The translations under genes were made by a program, and so were the position numbers. Positions 1 to 10,844 of a DNA stretch of 64,000 bases are shown in pieces; within the stretch, counting starts at the first letter, position 1; each line of letters opens with the position of its first letter. This DNA comes from Galeopsis tetrahit (Eukaryota > Streptophyta > Magnoliopsida > Lamiales > Lamiaceae), in NCBI GenBank assembly GCA_963675135.1, contig OY776131.1:22559881-22623880 (forward strand), in the 5' to 3' direction. A model generated the notes under the pieces. That model was not told the DNA's origin and did no database searches. It saw nothing but the letters and a program-made list of their open reading frames with translations.

Positions 1-356
1 AGGCGGGGGTTGACGGGGCTGAGGGTTCTGTGTTAGTTGGGATGTGTGTATATATACTCCCTGGCATTAATTCCGCCCTCGCCAACTTCCAGAAAACCAA
101 TCCCTCGCCACCTGGGTTTCTTCATTTTCCGAGGGGTATTAATTTCCCTCGCCAATTTGCGAGGGATTTTGGTACCCTCGCCAACGCGCTCGTAAATTGG
201 CGAGGGCACTTTTTTCCACTCGCTAATTCGCGAGTGTGATTCCATCCCTCGCCATTTCCCTCTTTATTTGTGTCCCTCTTTAAATCCCTCGCCAAACAGC
301 AAGGGTTTAATTCCCCTCTTTAACTCCCCTCTTTATTTCAGCAAAATTTTGTAGTG
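1..356. mobile_element. CACTA (En/Spm) element, one terminus only
   Basis: The segment ends at 347-356 with TTTTGTAGTG, the reverse complement of the CACTACAAAA terminus of CACTA elements. The preceding 300 bases hold at least six copies of the subterminal motif CCCTCGCCA in both orientations (near 74, 103, 145, 176, 247 and 286), as expected for transposase-binding subterminal repeats. The 3-base target duplication would start with gac at 357. The rest of the element lies outside the window. The short ORFs here are shadows of the repeats. Confidence 0.75.
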
Positions 357-367
357 GACGAGGAAGT

Positions 368-900
368 AATATTTAATTAAATTATTTTTAAAAAGTTAAC
401 ATTTATTTAAAAAAGTCCATGTATTGGACATAGTATAGATAAAATTTGATCTAAAATAATACAGTATAGACCAAAAAATTATTAAAATCCAAATTTGATC
501 CAAATTATTAAATCGTTAATTTTTATATAGGACATCATTAATACAACTGTATTATTAAAATCCGTACATATCTATTAAAACAATATAATTGTAATATTAT
601 TTACAAAATATTATTATATAAAATTTTAAATTTTAAATTTATAATTTTATATAATAATATTTTTTAAATAATAATACAATTATATTGTTTTAATAGATAT
701 GTACGAATTTTAATAATACAGCTATAACAATGTTGTCTTAATAAGAATTAAAGATTTAATAATTTGGATAAATTTTGAATTTTAATAATTTTTTGGTCTA
801 TATTATTTTAATTTGGATCAAATTTTATCCAAACTATGTCAAACACATGGGCTTTTTTAATTAAATATTAATTTTTTAAAAATAAATTAATTAAATATTA
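368..900. mobile_element. AT-rich foldback / long-TIR MITE
   Basis: Nearly the whole segment is an inverted repeat. The left arm (368-about 620) and right arm (about 640-900) are reverse complements, including the outer block TAATATTTAATTAAA and the motif with GATCAAATTTTATC. The centre is an AT palindrome near 615-655. There is no coding capacity. The right end abuts a Stowaway inserted at TA. No clear target duplication is visible, so the family is undecided. Confidence 0.7.
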
Positions 901-1024
901 CTCCCTCTGTCTTGCAATTTAAGGGTGTGCAAATAATTTTGGAACGTTCCAATAAGAAAAGTGTGCAAGTAATTTTGGACGTTCCAATAAAAAAAATGTG
1001 CAAGTAATCACGGGACGAAGGGAG
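901..1024. mobile_element. Stowaway-like MITE (Tc1/mariner type)
   Basis: It starts CTCCCTCTGTC and ends GACGAAGGGAG, the typical Stowaway inverted terminus, and is flanked by TA on both sides (899-900 and 1025-1026). It is 124 bp long and AT-rich with no ORF. The internal motif GTGCAAGTAATTTTGGA is repeated. Confidence 0.85.
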
Positions 1025-1151
1025 TAGCGTTTAGCGTAAGTTTTATAAAATAAATTAGTCTCAAAATATCATTAGTCAGGCCTGCAAGTGTCTGTTTTTC
1101 TATATAACCACGGCGCACTAATTTATTTTATTAAACCTCCACAAAAGGCTA

Positions 1152-1204
1152 ATATTTTATTAAATTATTTTTAAAAGGTTAATATTTAATTAAAAAAGCC
1201 ATCG
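1152..1204. repeat. Extra copy of the foldback terminus
   Basis: This stretch (TAATATTTTATTAAATTATT and onward to AAAAAAGCCAT) closely matches the outer left arm of the foldback element at 368-420. It may be the end of a second, otherwise lost copy, or a duplication made when the Stowaway inserted. Confidence 0.4.
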
Positions 1205-1538
1205 GATTAACCACCATATATATAATATATATATTTTCTTAATTATATATGATAACTCAATTCTTAAATTTTGAATATAACAGGGTAATAACACAAACCC
1301 TAGCTATACTTTTCCATCAATTAGAAACTCGCGTCACATACAAGTTTTTTCTTGATAAATCTTGGTGCCGTTCATCCTATATTCAAGCTTCAATATATAT
1401 AAATAACTTACTACTTCATTCTTTAATTAGTCAATCACATTACGTGATGTGCTGCTCTACGTACATATTGAATCTTGATAAATATTGATTAGCCAATATA
1501 ATTAGTTATCAATACAATTTATTATATATATATATATA

Positions 1539-2422
1539 CGGAAATGATATAAAGCCCACCAATTGTGCCCACCAGTTTTGCCCACCGCCTATGTGGCATT
1601 ACCACGTCAATAAATTCTTATTTATATTTAATTTAAACTTAATCTAATATCAATATTTTATTTTTTTATCCATATCAATATTTTAAAAAATCTTTTTTTA
1701 TATTTAATTTAATATTATCTCTATCAAATTACGCTAACTAACGCCATAAATCTTTTCTCAAATCTTTCCATCACCATTAATTTTTTCTCAAATCTTATAT
1801 GTGGCGTGAGTTTAATGTAATATTAATATATTATCAAATCTTAATTGAATCTTAGGGTTTACGATTTTAGGGTTTAGGATTTTAGGGGTTTAGGGTTTAG
1901 GGGGTTTAGGGTTTAGGGGTTTAGGGGTTTAGGGTTTAGGGGTTTTAGGGTTTAGGGTTTTAGGGTTTATGAGTTTAGAGGTTTAGAGTTATGTAAATTA
2001 ATGTAGTCATTTTTACGGAAATGATATAGATATAAGATGGTGATAGAAAAGATTTAAGAAAAGATTAATGGGTTAGTTACGCATAAAATAAAATATTGAT
2101 ATAAGATTTGAGAAAAAATTAATGGTGATGGAAAGATTTGAGAAAAGATTTATGGCGTTAGTTACGCATAAAATAAAATATTGATATAAGATTTGAGAAA
2201 AAATTAATGGTGATGGAAAGATTTGAGCGTAATTTGATAGAGATAATATTAAATTAAATATAAAAAAAGATTTTTTAAAATATTGATATGGATAAAAAAA
2301 TAAAATATTGATATTAGATTAAGTTTAAATTAAATATAAATAAGAATTTATTGACGTGGTAATGCCACATAGGCGGTGGGCAAAACTGGTGGGCACAATT
2401 GGTGGGCTCTATATCATTTCCG
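1539..2422. mobile_element. Long-TIR non-autonomous DNA element with telomere-like core
   Basis: The ends CGGAAATGATAT and ATATCATTTCCG are inverted, and the terminal inverted repeats run about 250 bp (1539-1795 against 2220-2422), including TGGTGGGCACAATTGG. TA-microsatellite tracts flank both ends and obscure the target duplication. The core holds a TTTAGGG-type tract (1852-1985), an internal copy of the terminus at 2015-2029, and a tandem duplication of about 77-85 bp (2065-2228). There is no coding sequence. The length of the inverted repeats suggests a Mutator-like or foldback element, but this is an inference. Confidence 0.75.
1852..1985 (+). repeat. Degenerate telomere-like (TTTAGGG)n tract
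   Basis: About fifteen TTTAGGG, TTTTAGGG and TTTAGGGG units lie in tandem on the plus strand. TTTAGGG is the plant telomere repeat. Variable unit length and the position inside an inverted-repeat element make this an interstitial tract and not a chromosome end. Confidence 0.85.
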
Positions 2423-2424
2423 TA

Positions 2425-3225
2425 TATATATATATTTGAATAGGGTTTTAGGCTTGTCCTTTTCTTCGTGTCTTTTATAATTCGATCTACTCCGTATTAT
2501 TTATCCACCATATATAAATACGTTTCACTTCCAAAGTCCCCGCACCCACGTCGGATCCTAGTATGTTAAAAGTTTGGATAAAGTATAAATATTGTAGAAG
2601 TTCACTTATGAATTAAAAAGATTATTTTTTTTGTATTTTTCTCAATATCTCTCTATGACTCAAAACTCAGGATATCAATTTTGGTAGATATATAGAGGAA
2701 GTATATGGTCGATATTTTAGTTTTAAACAAGAAAAATATATGAGATTTTCATGTTGATTTTGTTTCGTCCAGTGATAAAAGAATAATATGCAAGTAAAAA
2801 TTAATATTTTTCTAATGATTGCACTCTTGTGTCTCTTGTGTATCATGGTAGATATATGTAACTTGTTTCTATTTAATATTTGAACTAATACTATATAATA
2901 TATGAGCTAATACTATATAATATGTGAGCTAATACTATATTGTATTATACTGTATTTACCATGACTCATGTGTAATAAAATTGGATGTACCAACTGATAC
3001 ACACAAGTATTTGTCTTTTCTAATTAAGAGGTGACTTATATTTTTCTCATAAAATTATTTTTATATATTTTTTGAATCTTTTTTAGTTTTTTCCTTGAAT
3101 ATATTTCTATATAATCGAATTGGTTTTTTTTTTTTCATCGCATTAAACACATTATATAGTTTATCTCATACAAAACTTGATTTAATCGTATAATATTAAT
3201 AATGTGCAGAATTAACTCTATAAAA
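2425..3225. other. AT-rich stretch, nothing recognised
   Basis: No ORF, TIR or LTR was recognised. There is a short tandem repeat of the GAGCTAATACTATATAATAT type at about 2882-2950. Confidence 0.6.
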
Positions 3226-3227
3226 TA

Positions 3228-3531
3228 CTCCCTCCGTCCCGCTATAAACTTCTCCTTTCTTTTGGGTGTTTTGATTAAGAAATATGATAAAATAATAGAT
3301 AAAGTATAAGTGATGTCTAGATAAAGTATAAGTGATGTGATGGTGAGAGAGAAAATAATAGATGGGTATTGTATGAAGTATGATAAAATAATAGTAGATA
3401 AAGTAAAAGTGATGTGATTGAGAGAGAGAGAAAATAATATGCCAAAAATGAAATGGGAAACTTATAGTGGAACATCCATAAAAAAAAAAAAAAAAAAAAA
3501 AAGTGGGAAACTTATAGTGGGAGGGAGGGAG
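3228..3531. mobile_element. Stowaway-like MITE
   Basis: It starts CTCCCTCCGTCCCGC at 3228 and ends with the inverted GGGAGGGAGGGAG, with TA on both sides (3226-3227 and 3532-3533). The internal sequence is direct-repeat rich (GATAAAGTATAAGTGATGT) and contains an A-run at 3480-3502. It is non-coding. Confidence 0.85.
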
Positions 3532-3533
3532 TA

Positions 3534-4101
3534 CAGTATATCACGTCAAATTTAGTTAATGTTATAGGAATATAGGATAAACTTTAGTGTTTTGATTGAA
3601 TGTTAAAATATGTCACGAAATTGTTCAACTGATCATATGTTTATAAATTTGAATTTATAGGTCACTTTGGTCATTTAATTTTTAATTGCATTTATAAATT
3701 TTATTTCATTAAATCCAATTAATCACAATATTTTTAGTTGGACCGATTTGGTTGGCCCTTCCACCCCCTAACCACCCACCCCTATATATATATATATATA
3801 CATATATTAAAATCTAATACAGTATATATTTGTATGTGTGTATATTAGTATATATTTAATTAGTTACTCTAATATTAAAGATTTATTGATATATTTGAGA
3901 AGTATTTTGCTATAAATATAATATACACAAATATTATAATTATACATAAATATTATAAGTATTGTGCTAATTAATATTAATGTATTTTGCTATAAATATA
4001 ATAAATATAAATATTATAATTATTCATATATTAATACTTTAGATCATTAAACTTTTTTTTGTCATTTCAAATCCTGGTTCGCCCAGGATGACTATATAAT
4101 A
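3534..4101. other. AT-rich spacer, nothing recognised
   Basis: No ORF or repeat termini were recognised. A (TA)n microsatellite lies at about 3783-3800. Confidence 0.55.
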
Positions 4102-4109
4102 CTCCTAAC

Positions 4110-4658
4110 CAAGGACGGAGCCACATAGGGCCCAGCGGGGGCAGTGGGCCCCCCACCAATTTTTTTTTATTATGTATATTTCTTCCGTTTTATAATTATT
4201 TGTATACTTTTTTTTTTTTTTTGAGACGTTTCAAAATTATTTGTACACTCATAATATGTAAATAATCTACAAAATTAATATTCTCACTACATCATTTTAT
4301 TTTTAAAATTGTCACTCATTTTAATCTACATTCTTTCCTACATCTCACTAATTTTTTTTAACACCACATTAAATTTCTTTTATACCTCACTAAATCACCA
4401 AAAATACTTCTCATTTATTTAACCCCACACCTTACTAAATTCACATTTCTTAAAAAGTGAACTTATCAACGTATTCAAGTCATTAAGGGATGGAGGGAAT
4501 ATATTTTAAGTTATACATTTGTCTAATAATTTTAACATCATTTCATCTATTATGAGTCGAAACAATCAAAATTTATAATGAATTAAATATAATATTATTT
4601 TGTCTTTATAGTAATGTAAATCGGGCCCCCCAATCTAGAATTTCTGGCTCCGTCACTG
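4110..4658. mobile_element. hAT-type non-autonomous element
   Basis: A perfect 8-bp target duplication CTCCTAAC flanks it (4102-4109 and 4659-4666). The terminal inverted repeats are CAAGGACGGAGCC at the left and GGCTCCGTCACTG at the right. 8-bp duplications and CA..TG ends are typical of hAT elements. A second MITE (about 4177-4502) is nested in the middle. There is no transposase. Confidence 0.8.
4177..4502. mobile_element. Degenerate Stowaway-like MITE nested in the hAT element
   Basis: The left end TTTCTTCCGTTTTATAATTA and right end AAGGGATGGAGGGAATA are a worn version of the CTCCCTCCGTCCC..GGGACGGAGGGAG pair. The inside is AT-rich with no coding capacity. Boundaries are approximate. Confidence 0.55.
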
Positions 4659-5275
4659 CTCCTAACATGTAATTTAATGATCAATGGCTACATTTTTCTC
4701 CCTCTTTCATTTCAGGTATTGCTACAATTCAACTTTGATACTAACCACAATTTAGTTTTAACGAAATTCACTTCTTTACTTTTTCATTGTTGAATTTTTA
4801 TCAATACTAAGTTGGGTTTTTCTACGGTGAGACAAAGCGCACTGTCTTATGTAAGACGTCCAATAATAAGTTGCCACATCATTTAATTTCATAATGAGCG
4901 AATGTCTTTCGCAATTAAATTAATTTTTTATTTTTTATTAAAAAATGTATAAAATTACTAAAATGCCCTCTTTTTATTTTAACCCATGATCTTATAAAAT
5001 ATCCTTAAAAAATATATAAAATTACTAAAATGCCATTTTCCCAAATTGAAACGGTGAAACCCACCACCGCCTCCTCTTTAAACATCTGACTGGTGCCCCG
5101 CCACGGAGATGGATGTAAATGAATTAAATATTAGTATATTAACGTATTAATGAGTTAAAAATCATTTACACAAAAAGTTATTTGGTTTTTGCCAAATACT
5201 TGTATGCACTCGCATGTACGGTGCATACTTCAATTTAAATTTAAATTTTAATTCATCAATTAATTTTAATTTTAT

Positions 5276-5530
5276 CTGCACCCGTTCATTTAATGAGTTC
5301 ACCCTCCAAATTATTTTTTACTATTATTATATGCACTCGCTCATTTAATGAGTTCACCCCCAAATCATTTTTTATTACGGTTATCTGCACTCGTTCATTT
5401 TATGAGTTCACCCCCAAATCATTTTTTACCACGATTATATACACCCGCTTATTTTATGAGTTCACCCCCAAATTATTGTTTTACCACGATTATCTGCACT
5501 CGCTCATTTTATGAGTTCACCCCAAAATAT
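5276..5530. repeat. Minisatellite, about 57-bp unit (left arm)
   Basis: Four to five tandem units contain TGCACTCGTTCATTTTATG, then GAGTTCACCCCCAAAT and a T-rich stretch with ACCACGATTATC. Two overlapping short ORFs here only reflect the repeat. Confidence 0.85.
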
Positions 5531-5889
5531 CTTTTAAAAAATAATCACATTTAAAAAACTATATTATCATTTTATTAATTTACACAAAATATAATAAAAT
5601 AAACTCTAATTTATATATTTACAATATGCAGCCGAGTTACCGAAAGAATTGTAAAAATATAATTAATAAAAAATTATCGAAATTAGCCACAAATCTCAAT
5701 TTTTTTCTTTTCCTTTATTTCTTCCCATTTTCAGTTTATTTTTCAATTTTTTTTTCAATTTTTTTATTTATTCATTTTTTTTCCTTTTACTTTTTTTATT
5801 TTATTTTGATGCCTTTCTTTTCCTTTTTTTATGTGTATTTTTTAAATTTTAATACAAAATAATATTATAGGTATGATTTTATTATAGTC

Positions 5890-6480
5890 GATCGGCGGTG
5901 CACCTGAATTTCAATTTTAATTTGATGAGTAAAGGACCTACCGGAAATTCATGTCGTTCGGCGGGTGACCTTGCCACCACCATGATCGACCACCCCCTCG
6001 ACGACGACGGTGGCGCTTCCGCCCCGACCATTGAAGCGCGAGACCCCTCCTCGAATCACAATGACGATTCTTCACTTCCATGACAATTGACATCATCTTC
6101 CATCTCGCCCGAAAACCTCTACTCATTTCGACCACCGACGCGACTGCTTCCATCAATCTCCCTTGTGTTCGCGATCCAGGATCTTCTCCGGCATCAATGG
6201 CGCTCGCCTACAACACTCGGATCGACGCTGCCTCGCTCACATCGTTCATCTCTGTCCAAATCAAAGCTACATTGCTTCGTCTTCTTCACCCTGCTCCTAC
6301 ACAGCCTCTTTCTCCGGCTGACGGCGGCCCGACAGAGGACTGTGAGTATGTTGCTGATGGATCTCTGATCGGCCGGCACTCGGAGCCGGTGACCTTGCCG
6401 ATGAAATCTCAGGCGTGACTGCTGACCTATGGTGCCTTCCCATTGGGCTAAGGTTCCGTTCAATTGGGCTTGGTAATGTG
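5890..6480 (+). other. GC-rich gene-like cargo of the Mutator element, unidentified
   Basis: Base composition jumps from AT-rich to balanced or GC-rich, with CG-rich codon-like sequence. Short open frames exist on both strands (5898-6083 and 6080-6418 on plus, 6194-6463 on minus) but none is long or recognisable. The contrast with the flanks suggests a captured piece of a host gene, possibly 5'UTR plus first exon. I cannot name the source or even fix the strand. A TAATAAT/ATTACTGAT-rich tract follows at 6530-7020. Confidence 0.45.
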
Positions 6481-7334
6481 CACCCCCTATTTTCTTCAGT
6501 ACACCTCGATATGTACTCCCTCCACTTTTTTATGGTATTATTGTTAGTGGTATTGGTATTACTAGTTATTGATTGTGGTATTACTATTAATACACTATTA
6601 AATTAATATTAATGATTATTGATGACGTTATTATTGATTATTTATTGTGGTATTATTGGTTATTGTTTGTGGTATTACTGATTATGTGGAATTATTTATT
6701 ATTGCTTAAGGCATTACTGATTATTATTATTGTTTATGGTATTACTGATAATTATGTTTTGTATTACTGAATATAATTAGATTTGTGGAATTATTTGTTA
6801 TTGTGTAAGATATTACTGATCAATGTTCATGGTATTACTGATAATTGTTTTTTGTATTATTGAATATAATTAGATTTGTGGAATTATTTGTTATTGTATA
6901 AAATTTTACTGTAATTAGATGTGTGTAATTATTTGTTATTGTAAAGATATTACTAATTATTGTTAATAATATTACTGATTACTGTTTATGGTATTACTGA
7001 CTATAATAAAACAATACATATAATATTATTTTGTATTAAAATTTAAAAAAATACTAATGAAAAATAAATATAAAAATAAAGTGTATGGAATAAAAACTGA
7101 AAAATGAGAAGAAAAAAAAATCGAGATCTGTGCCTAATTTTGATAGTTTTTTTTAATTATGCTTTTACGATTTTTTTTCTAAAAATATAGGTGATTTAGT
7201 GGTGAATCGATGGTAACTCGGCAATGACTCGACTGCAAGATTGTAAATGTATAAATTAGGGTTGATTTTATTATTATATTTTGTGTAAATTAATAAAAAG
7301 ATAATATAATATTTTAAATGTAATTATTTTATGA

Positions 7335-7760
7335 AAGCCTTTGGTGGTGAACTCAAAAAATGAGCGTGTGCAGATAGTTGTGGTAAAAAAATAATTTGGG
7401 GGTGAACTCATAAAATGAGCGGGTGTAGATAACTGTTGTAAAAAAAATGATTTGAAGGTGAACTCATAAAATGAGCAGGTGTAGATAACTGTAGTATAAA
7501 TATGATTTGGGGTGAACTCATAAAATGAGCGGGTGGAAATAACTGTAGTAAAAAAATAATTTGGAGGTGAACTCATAAAATGAGCTGGTGTAGATAACCG
7601 TTGTAAAAATATGATTTGGGGGTGAACTCATAAAATGAGCGTGTGCAGACAACTGTAGTAAAAAATGATTTGGGGTGAACTCATAAAATGAGTGAGTGCG
7701 GATAACTGTAGTAAAAATATAATTTGGGGGTGAACTCATTAAATTAGTAGGTGCAGGTAA
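7335..7760. repeat. Minisatellite, inverted copy of the left-arm array (right arm)
   Basis: About seven tandem units contain GGGGTGAACTCATAAAATGA, then GCGGGTGTAGATAACTG and an A-rich stretch. This is the reverse complement of the unit at 5276-5530. The minus-strand ORFs at 7274-7739 reflect the repeat period and are not genes. Confidence 0.85.
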
Positions 7761-8283
7761 AATATAAATAAAAAATTAAAATTAGGGGTGAAAATGTTAT
7801 TTTATAATTAAATATTTTTTATTTATTTTAAATTAAAAAGGATATTTTCGTCATTTTATATATATTAATTTAATTTAATAGTATGGCGATGCAGTGCAAT
7901 TGCATATTGCATAGAGCAAACGCACTAATGCGAAGTGCAATCATATAAAATAAATTCCATCCACTAGATTAATGATCTAATGGTATTTCAAGTATTGCCT
8001 TTTATAAGACAGGGCGAAGCGTGCCTTTTCATACAAAGACCCTACTAAGTTTTTTTTTAGCATTTCATTCTTGTTCTTTAAAAAAAAAATTTGTACACTT
8101 TCTTTCAATTTTACCCACTTTCTAATTTTAGAAAATATTCATATTTTATATTTTACTTATACCGTTATACGGAGTATGAATTATACTCCATAGAATCTAT
8201 CACATTCACAGCTAAATTTATGGAATGTGTGAAGGATAAATTTATCAATACATACCATTTCTTGATTAAAAAAAAAAACACTT

Positions 8284-8579
8284 GCTTCCTCCATTTTATA
8301 AAGTTTATAGTATTTCTCATTTTGTATATAATTAAGAGACATGTTTTTTTGACACATTTACTTCTCATCAATTTTCCCATTTTTCTCCTCTTTTTTCTTT
8401 TCTTTTTTCCACCTTCCTTTTTCACCATTCCTTTGACCTTTTCAAAAAAAATCATTAATATATTTCCAAAAAAAATAGGGGTAATTTAGGGAGATCATTG
8501 GTAAAATTAGAAAAAGCGAAGAACTTTTTAAAATAAAATTTAAGATCAAGTGCGACAAACTTTATGAAACGAAAAGAGT
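8284..8579. mobile_element. Possible degenerate MITE
   Basis: CTTCCTCCATTTTATAAAGT at 8284 is roughly the reverse complement of ACTTTATGAAACGAAAAGAG ending at 8579, resembling worn Stowaway ends. No convincing target duplication was seen. The ORFs in both directions across this stretch are low-complexity. Confidence 0.35.
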
Positions 8580-8610
8580 ATTTAACAACAGGGGTATACT
8601 AAATTATTAA

Positions 8611-8957
8611 GGGCATGTTTGTTTTAGGATTATGTAGGATGGGGGAGATGGGGATGGGAAAATCCTGGATGGAGAAATTCTGATGAATAGTGATTGTGTA
8701 TGTTTGTTTTGGGATGTTGAGTAGGATGAGATGTAACTTTATATCAAATCAATTGTGCAAAAGTGTGTGATGTTGTATTATATAATATAACTTTATGTCA
8801 AATCAATTAGTAAGAGTGGGTGATGTTGTATTATTATAATAGTGGAATATATAGATATTTTTAAGGATGGATGTAATTGGATGTTGAAATTCAGATGTGA
8901 AATCCCGAACTAGAACAAGACGTGGGACGCCGGACGTGTGAGTCTCAAAACATGCCC
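8611..8957. mobile_element. Tourist-like MITE (PIF/Harbinger type)
   Basis: The termini GGGCATGTTTG and CAAAACATGCCC are inverted and flanked by the 3-bp duplication TAA (8608-8610 and 8958-8960), the PIF/Harbinger hallmark. It is 347 bp long, non-coding, with GTATTATATAATATAAC-type internal repeats. Confidence 0.8.
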
Positions 8958-9299
8958 TAAATGAGGTGAAATAGTAATTAAGAGAATTCTTAAGGTAGTC
9001 ACATTTTACGAAGTGACTACATAGTCACTTTATCGAATCGCACCACGTAGCGTCGTAAACGTCGTAACGACCTGCTACCTGTTATACAGGTTTAAGTTAT
9101 TTATATCATTTTTTAAATTGTATTTTGTTATTTACTATATTACCCTTCTTTAATACAAATTATATTTTATTTCTAAAAAAATATAAATTACATTTAAATA
9201 AGAGAAATTAAAAAAATACAAATTAAATTTAAATCATAATCATTATAAACAAAATTGAATCAAATAGAATAATTATTTTAAAAAAAGAAGAAGAATAGA

Positions 9300-9945
9300 A
9301 TAGAGAAGGCAGATGAACTGTCTTGCTCAATTCCTATTCTCCCCTCAATCCGATCGACGTCAACCGTGCCCTCTCCAGATCGACCGGCCACCTCTGTGAG
9401 CGAAGGAGTCTCCAAAACGCGTCGTCGTTTCTCGGTCACTGCTTTCTTTCCCTTGCGCTGAACCAATGCAGTCGCCATCGAGGCCGCTCTACCGCCTTCA
9501 TGCCCTGCGTCCTGTGACGTCTTCCTCACTTCAAGGTATGTTTTCCTCTTTATATTTTATAGAATATGAAAGATTTTTATAATTTCTTGTTAAAAATTAT
9601 ATGCGTGGAATCTCTTGAATAGTGAGTAATATATATTACTGATTTCGAAATTGATGATGATTAAGAAGGGATAATGTGATTTTGACTTCAATTTTTCGCT
9701 TAAGAGTGATTTTTCTTTGAGGCATTTTCACAAACACTTGGCGTGCACATTTTTTTGTGCGAAAATTTGAAGTTATGGTGTGTTGTTGAAAGGTATCATA
9801 GATATTTGATGGGCACAAACATAAACAATTAGCTTCGAATGCCATTTATGTAGATTTTGAGTCATTGCTAATTTCTTTATCATTTCAATCTGCTTTTCAG
9901 GATATTTGGTGCAGATTTTGGACGTGGAGACCTTATGCATACGTT
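9300..9945 (+). pseudogene. Captured gene fragment with exon-intron-exon look
   Basis: A GC-rich block (9320-9535) interrupts AT-rich DNA and ends at a good plant splice donor, TTCAAG|GTATG. An AT-rich stretch of about 365 bp follows and ends in the acceptor TGCTTTTCAG (9891-9900). An ATG at 9466 opens a frame of about 23 codons that continues across the junction for about 15 more and then stops. This looks like the 5' end of a host gene carried inside a mobile element, but I could not find convincing termini around it and do not recognise the gene. A non-coding transcript or chance is possible. Confidence 0.45.
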
Positions 9946-10569
9946 AAGAAATTGATTGATTTATTTTTTGTTATTAATTGTATTAATAACATAAGGGTAA
10001 GTATGTAATTTTAACATTACATATTTTAACTAAATTAATAAATATAATAAATTATTTAACTGTATAAGAATAAAAATGTAATTTTACAATAATATATTTT
10101 AATTAATTTAATTTAATAGAAAATAAAAATTTATGACACATTACGACACATACGATGAATACATACCGTAAAATATACAAAAGGTAACAGATCATCAAGT
10201 TTAAGCCTTTAGATTAGATTTTTAATGGCTTAAATTAACTGACTAAGGTAATCATTAAGACACCCTACGACACCTGACTACGTGTAGAAGGTCCAAATTG
10301 TATCTACTCAGTGAGTTAGAATCTTATCAAGTGTATCTAGCTATATTCCCGGCTTGTTTCATCCTAAATAAATTAAGATGCGAAAATACATTTGCACACT
10401 AACATTAGTATCCGGATTTAATTTTATTTATAGTATTAATTAAAGACACTATTATCTAGATCTAAAATTTTGGGTTCGAATTATGAGGATGGAAAAAAGA
10501 GGGTGTATAATGTAATTTAAAAAAAAAAAATTATACACATATTTTCACATTGAGTAACCCTGTAAATAG
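9946..10569. other. AT-rich stretch, nothing recognised
   Basis: No ORF and no clear element ends. The motif ACGACACATACGATGAATAC near 10,135-10,160 may belong to the right end of the element carrying the 9300-9945 cargo. Confidence 0.4.
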
Positions 10570-10571
10570 TA

Positions 10572-10842
10572 CTCTCTCCGTCCCATGATTGTTTGCACCA
10601 TTTTATGGACACGCAAACTAAGAAAAAGGTGTAATGAGTGGAGTGTTGAGGAGTAATTTTGTAACTTTTATGAATAAAGTAAAGTGAATGATTGGATTTG
10701 GGGTAAAAGTAATGGCATTTTGTGTAAATATGTGGATATTGTGAGGGTGAGGTTTATGAAAAAGTTTCCTTTTTGGGTAGTGCAAACAATTGTGGGACGA
10801 ACGAATAAGGAAATAGTGCAAACAATTGTGGGACAGAGGGAG
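10572..10842. mobile_element. Stowaway-like MITE
   Basis: The ends CTCTCTCCGTCCCATGATTG and CAATTGTGGGACAGAGGGAG are inverted and flanked by TA (10570-10571 and 10843-10844). The right terminus is partly repeated (GTGCAAACAATTGTGGGAC occurs twice, near 10,780 and 10,817). The minus-strand ORF at 10618-10848 lies inside the MITE and is not a gene. Confidence 0.85.
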
Positions 10843-10844
10843 TA

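Larger units (their letters stand above)
4814..8042. mobile_element. Mutator-like (Pack-MULE-type) element with 9-bp TSD
   Basis: A perfect 9-bp target duplication TACTAAGTT flanks it (4805-4813 and 8043-8051), the length expected for Mutator-like elements. The ends are inverted: GGGTTTTTCTACGG at the left against the complement of CATACAAAGACCC at the right, and the similarity continues patchily inward for several hundred bases. Each arm contains a minisatellite, and the two arrays are inverted relative to each other. The centre holds a GC-rich, gene-like segment (5880-6480) in an otherwise very AT-rich element. There is no transposase ORF, so it is non-autonomous. Confidence 0.8.

Noticed and set aside
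1249..1488. 79-codon plus-strand ORF
   Set aside because: No domain, no codon bias, AT-rich surroundings and no promoter or splice context; indistinguishable from chance.
1852..1985. A real telomere or chromosome end
   Set aside because: The tract is short, degenerate and lies in the middle of an inverted-repeat element with ordinary sequence on both sides.
5626..5862. Phe-rich 78-codon ORF
   Set aside because: It is a translation of a T-rich low-complexity tract inside the Mutator-like element.
5276..7760. Regularly spaced repeats resembling a CRISPR array
   Set aside because: Units are contiguous diverged minisatellites without unique spacers, inverted between two arms of a plant transposon, and there are no cas genes.
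8961..10260. A complete Mutator-like element around the 9300-9945 cargo
   Set aside because: I compared TAAGGTAGTCA (8990s) with TAAGGTAATCA (10,240s) as a target duplication, but the adjoining ends are not inverted repeats, so the boundaries are not supported.
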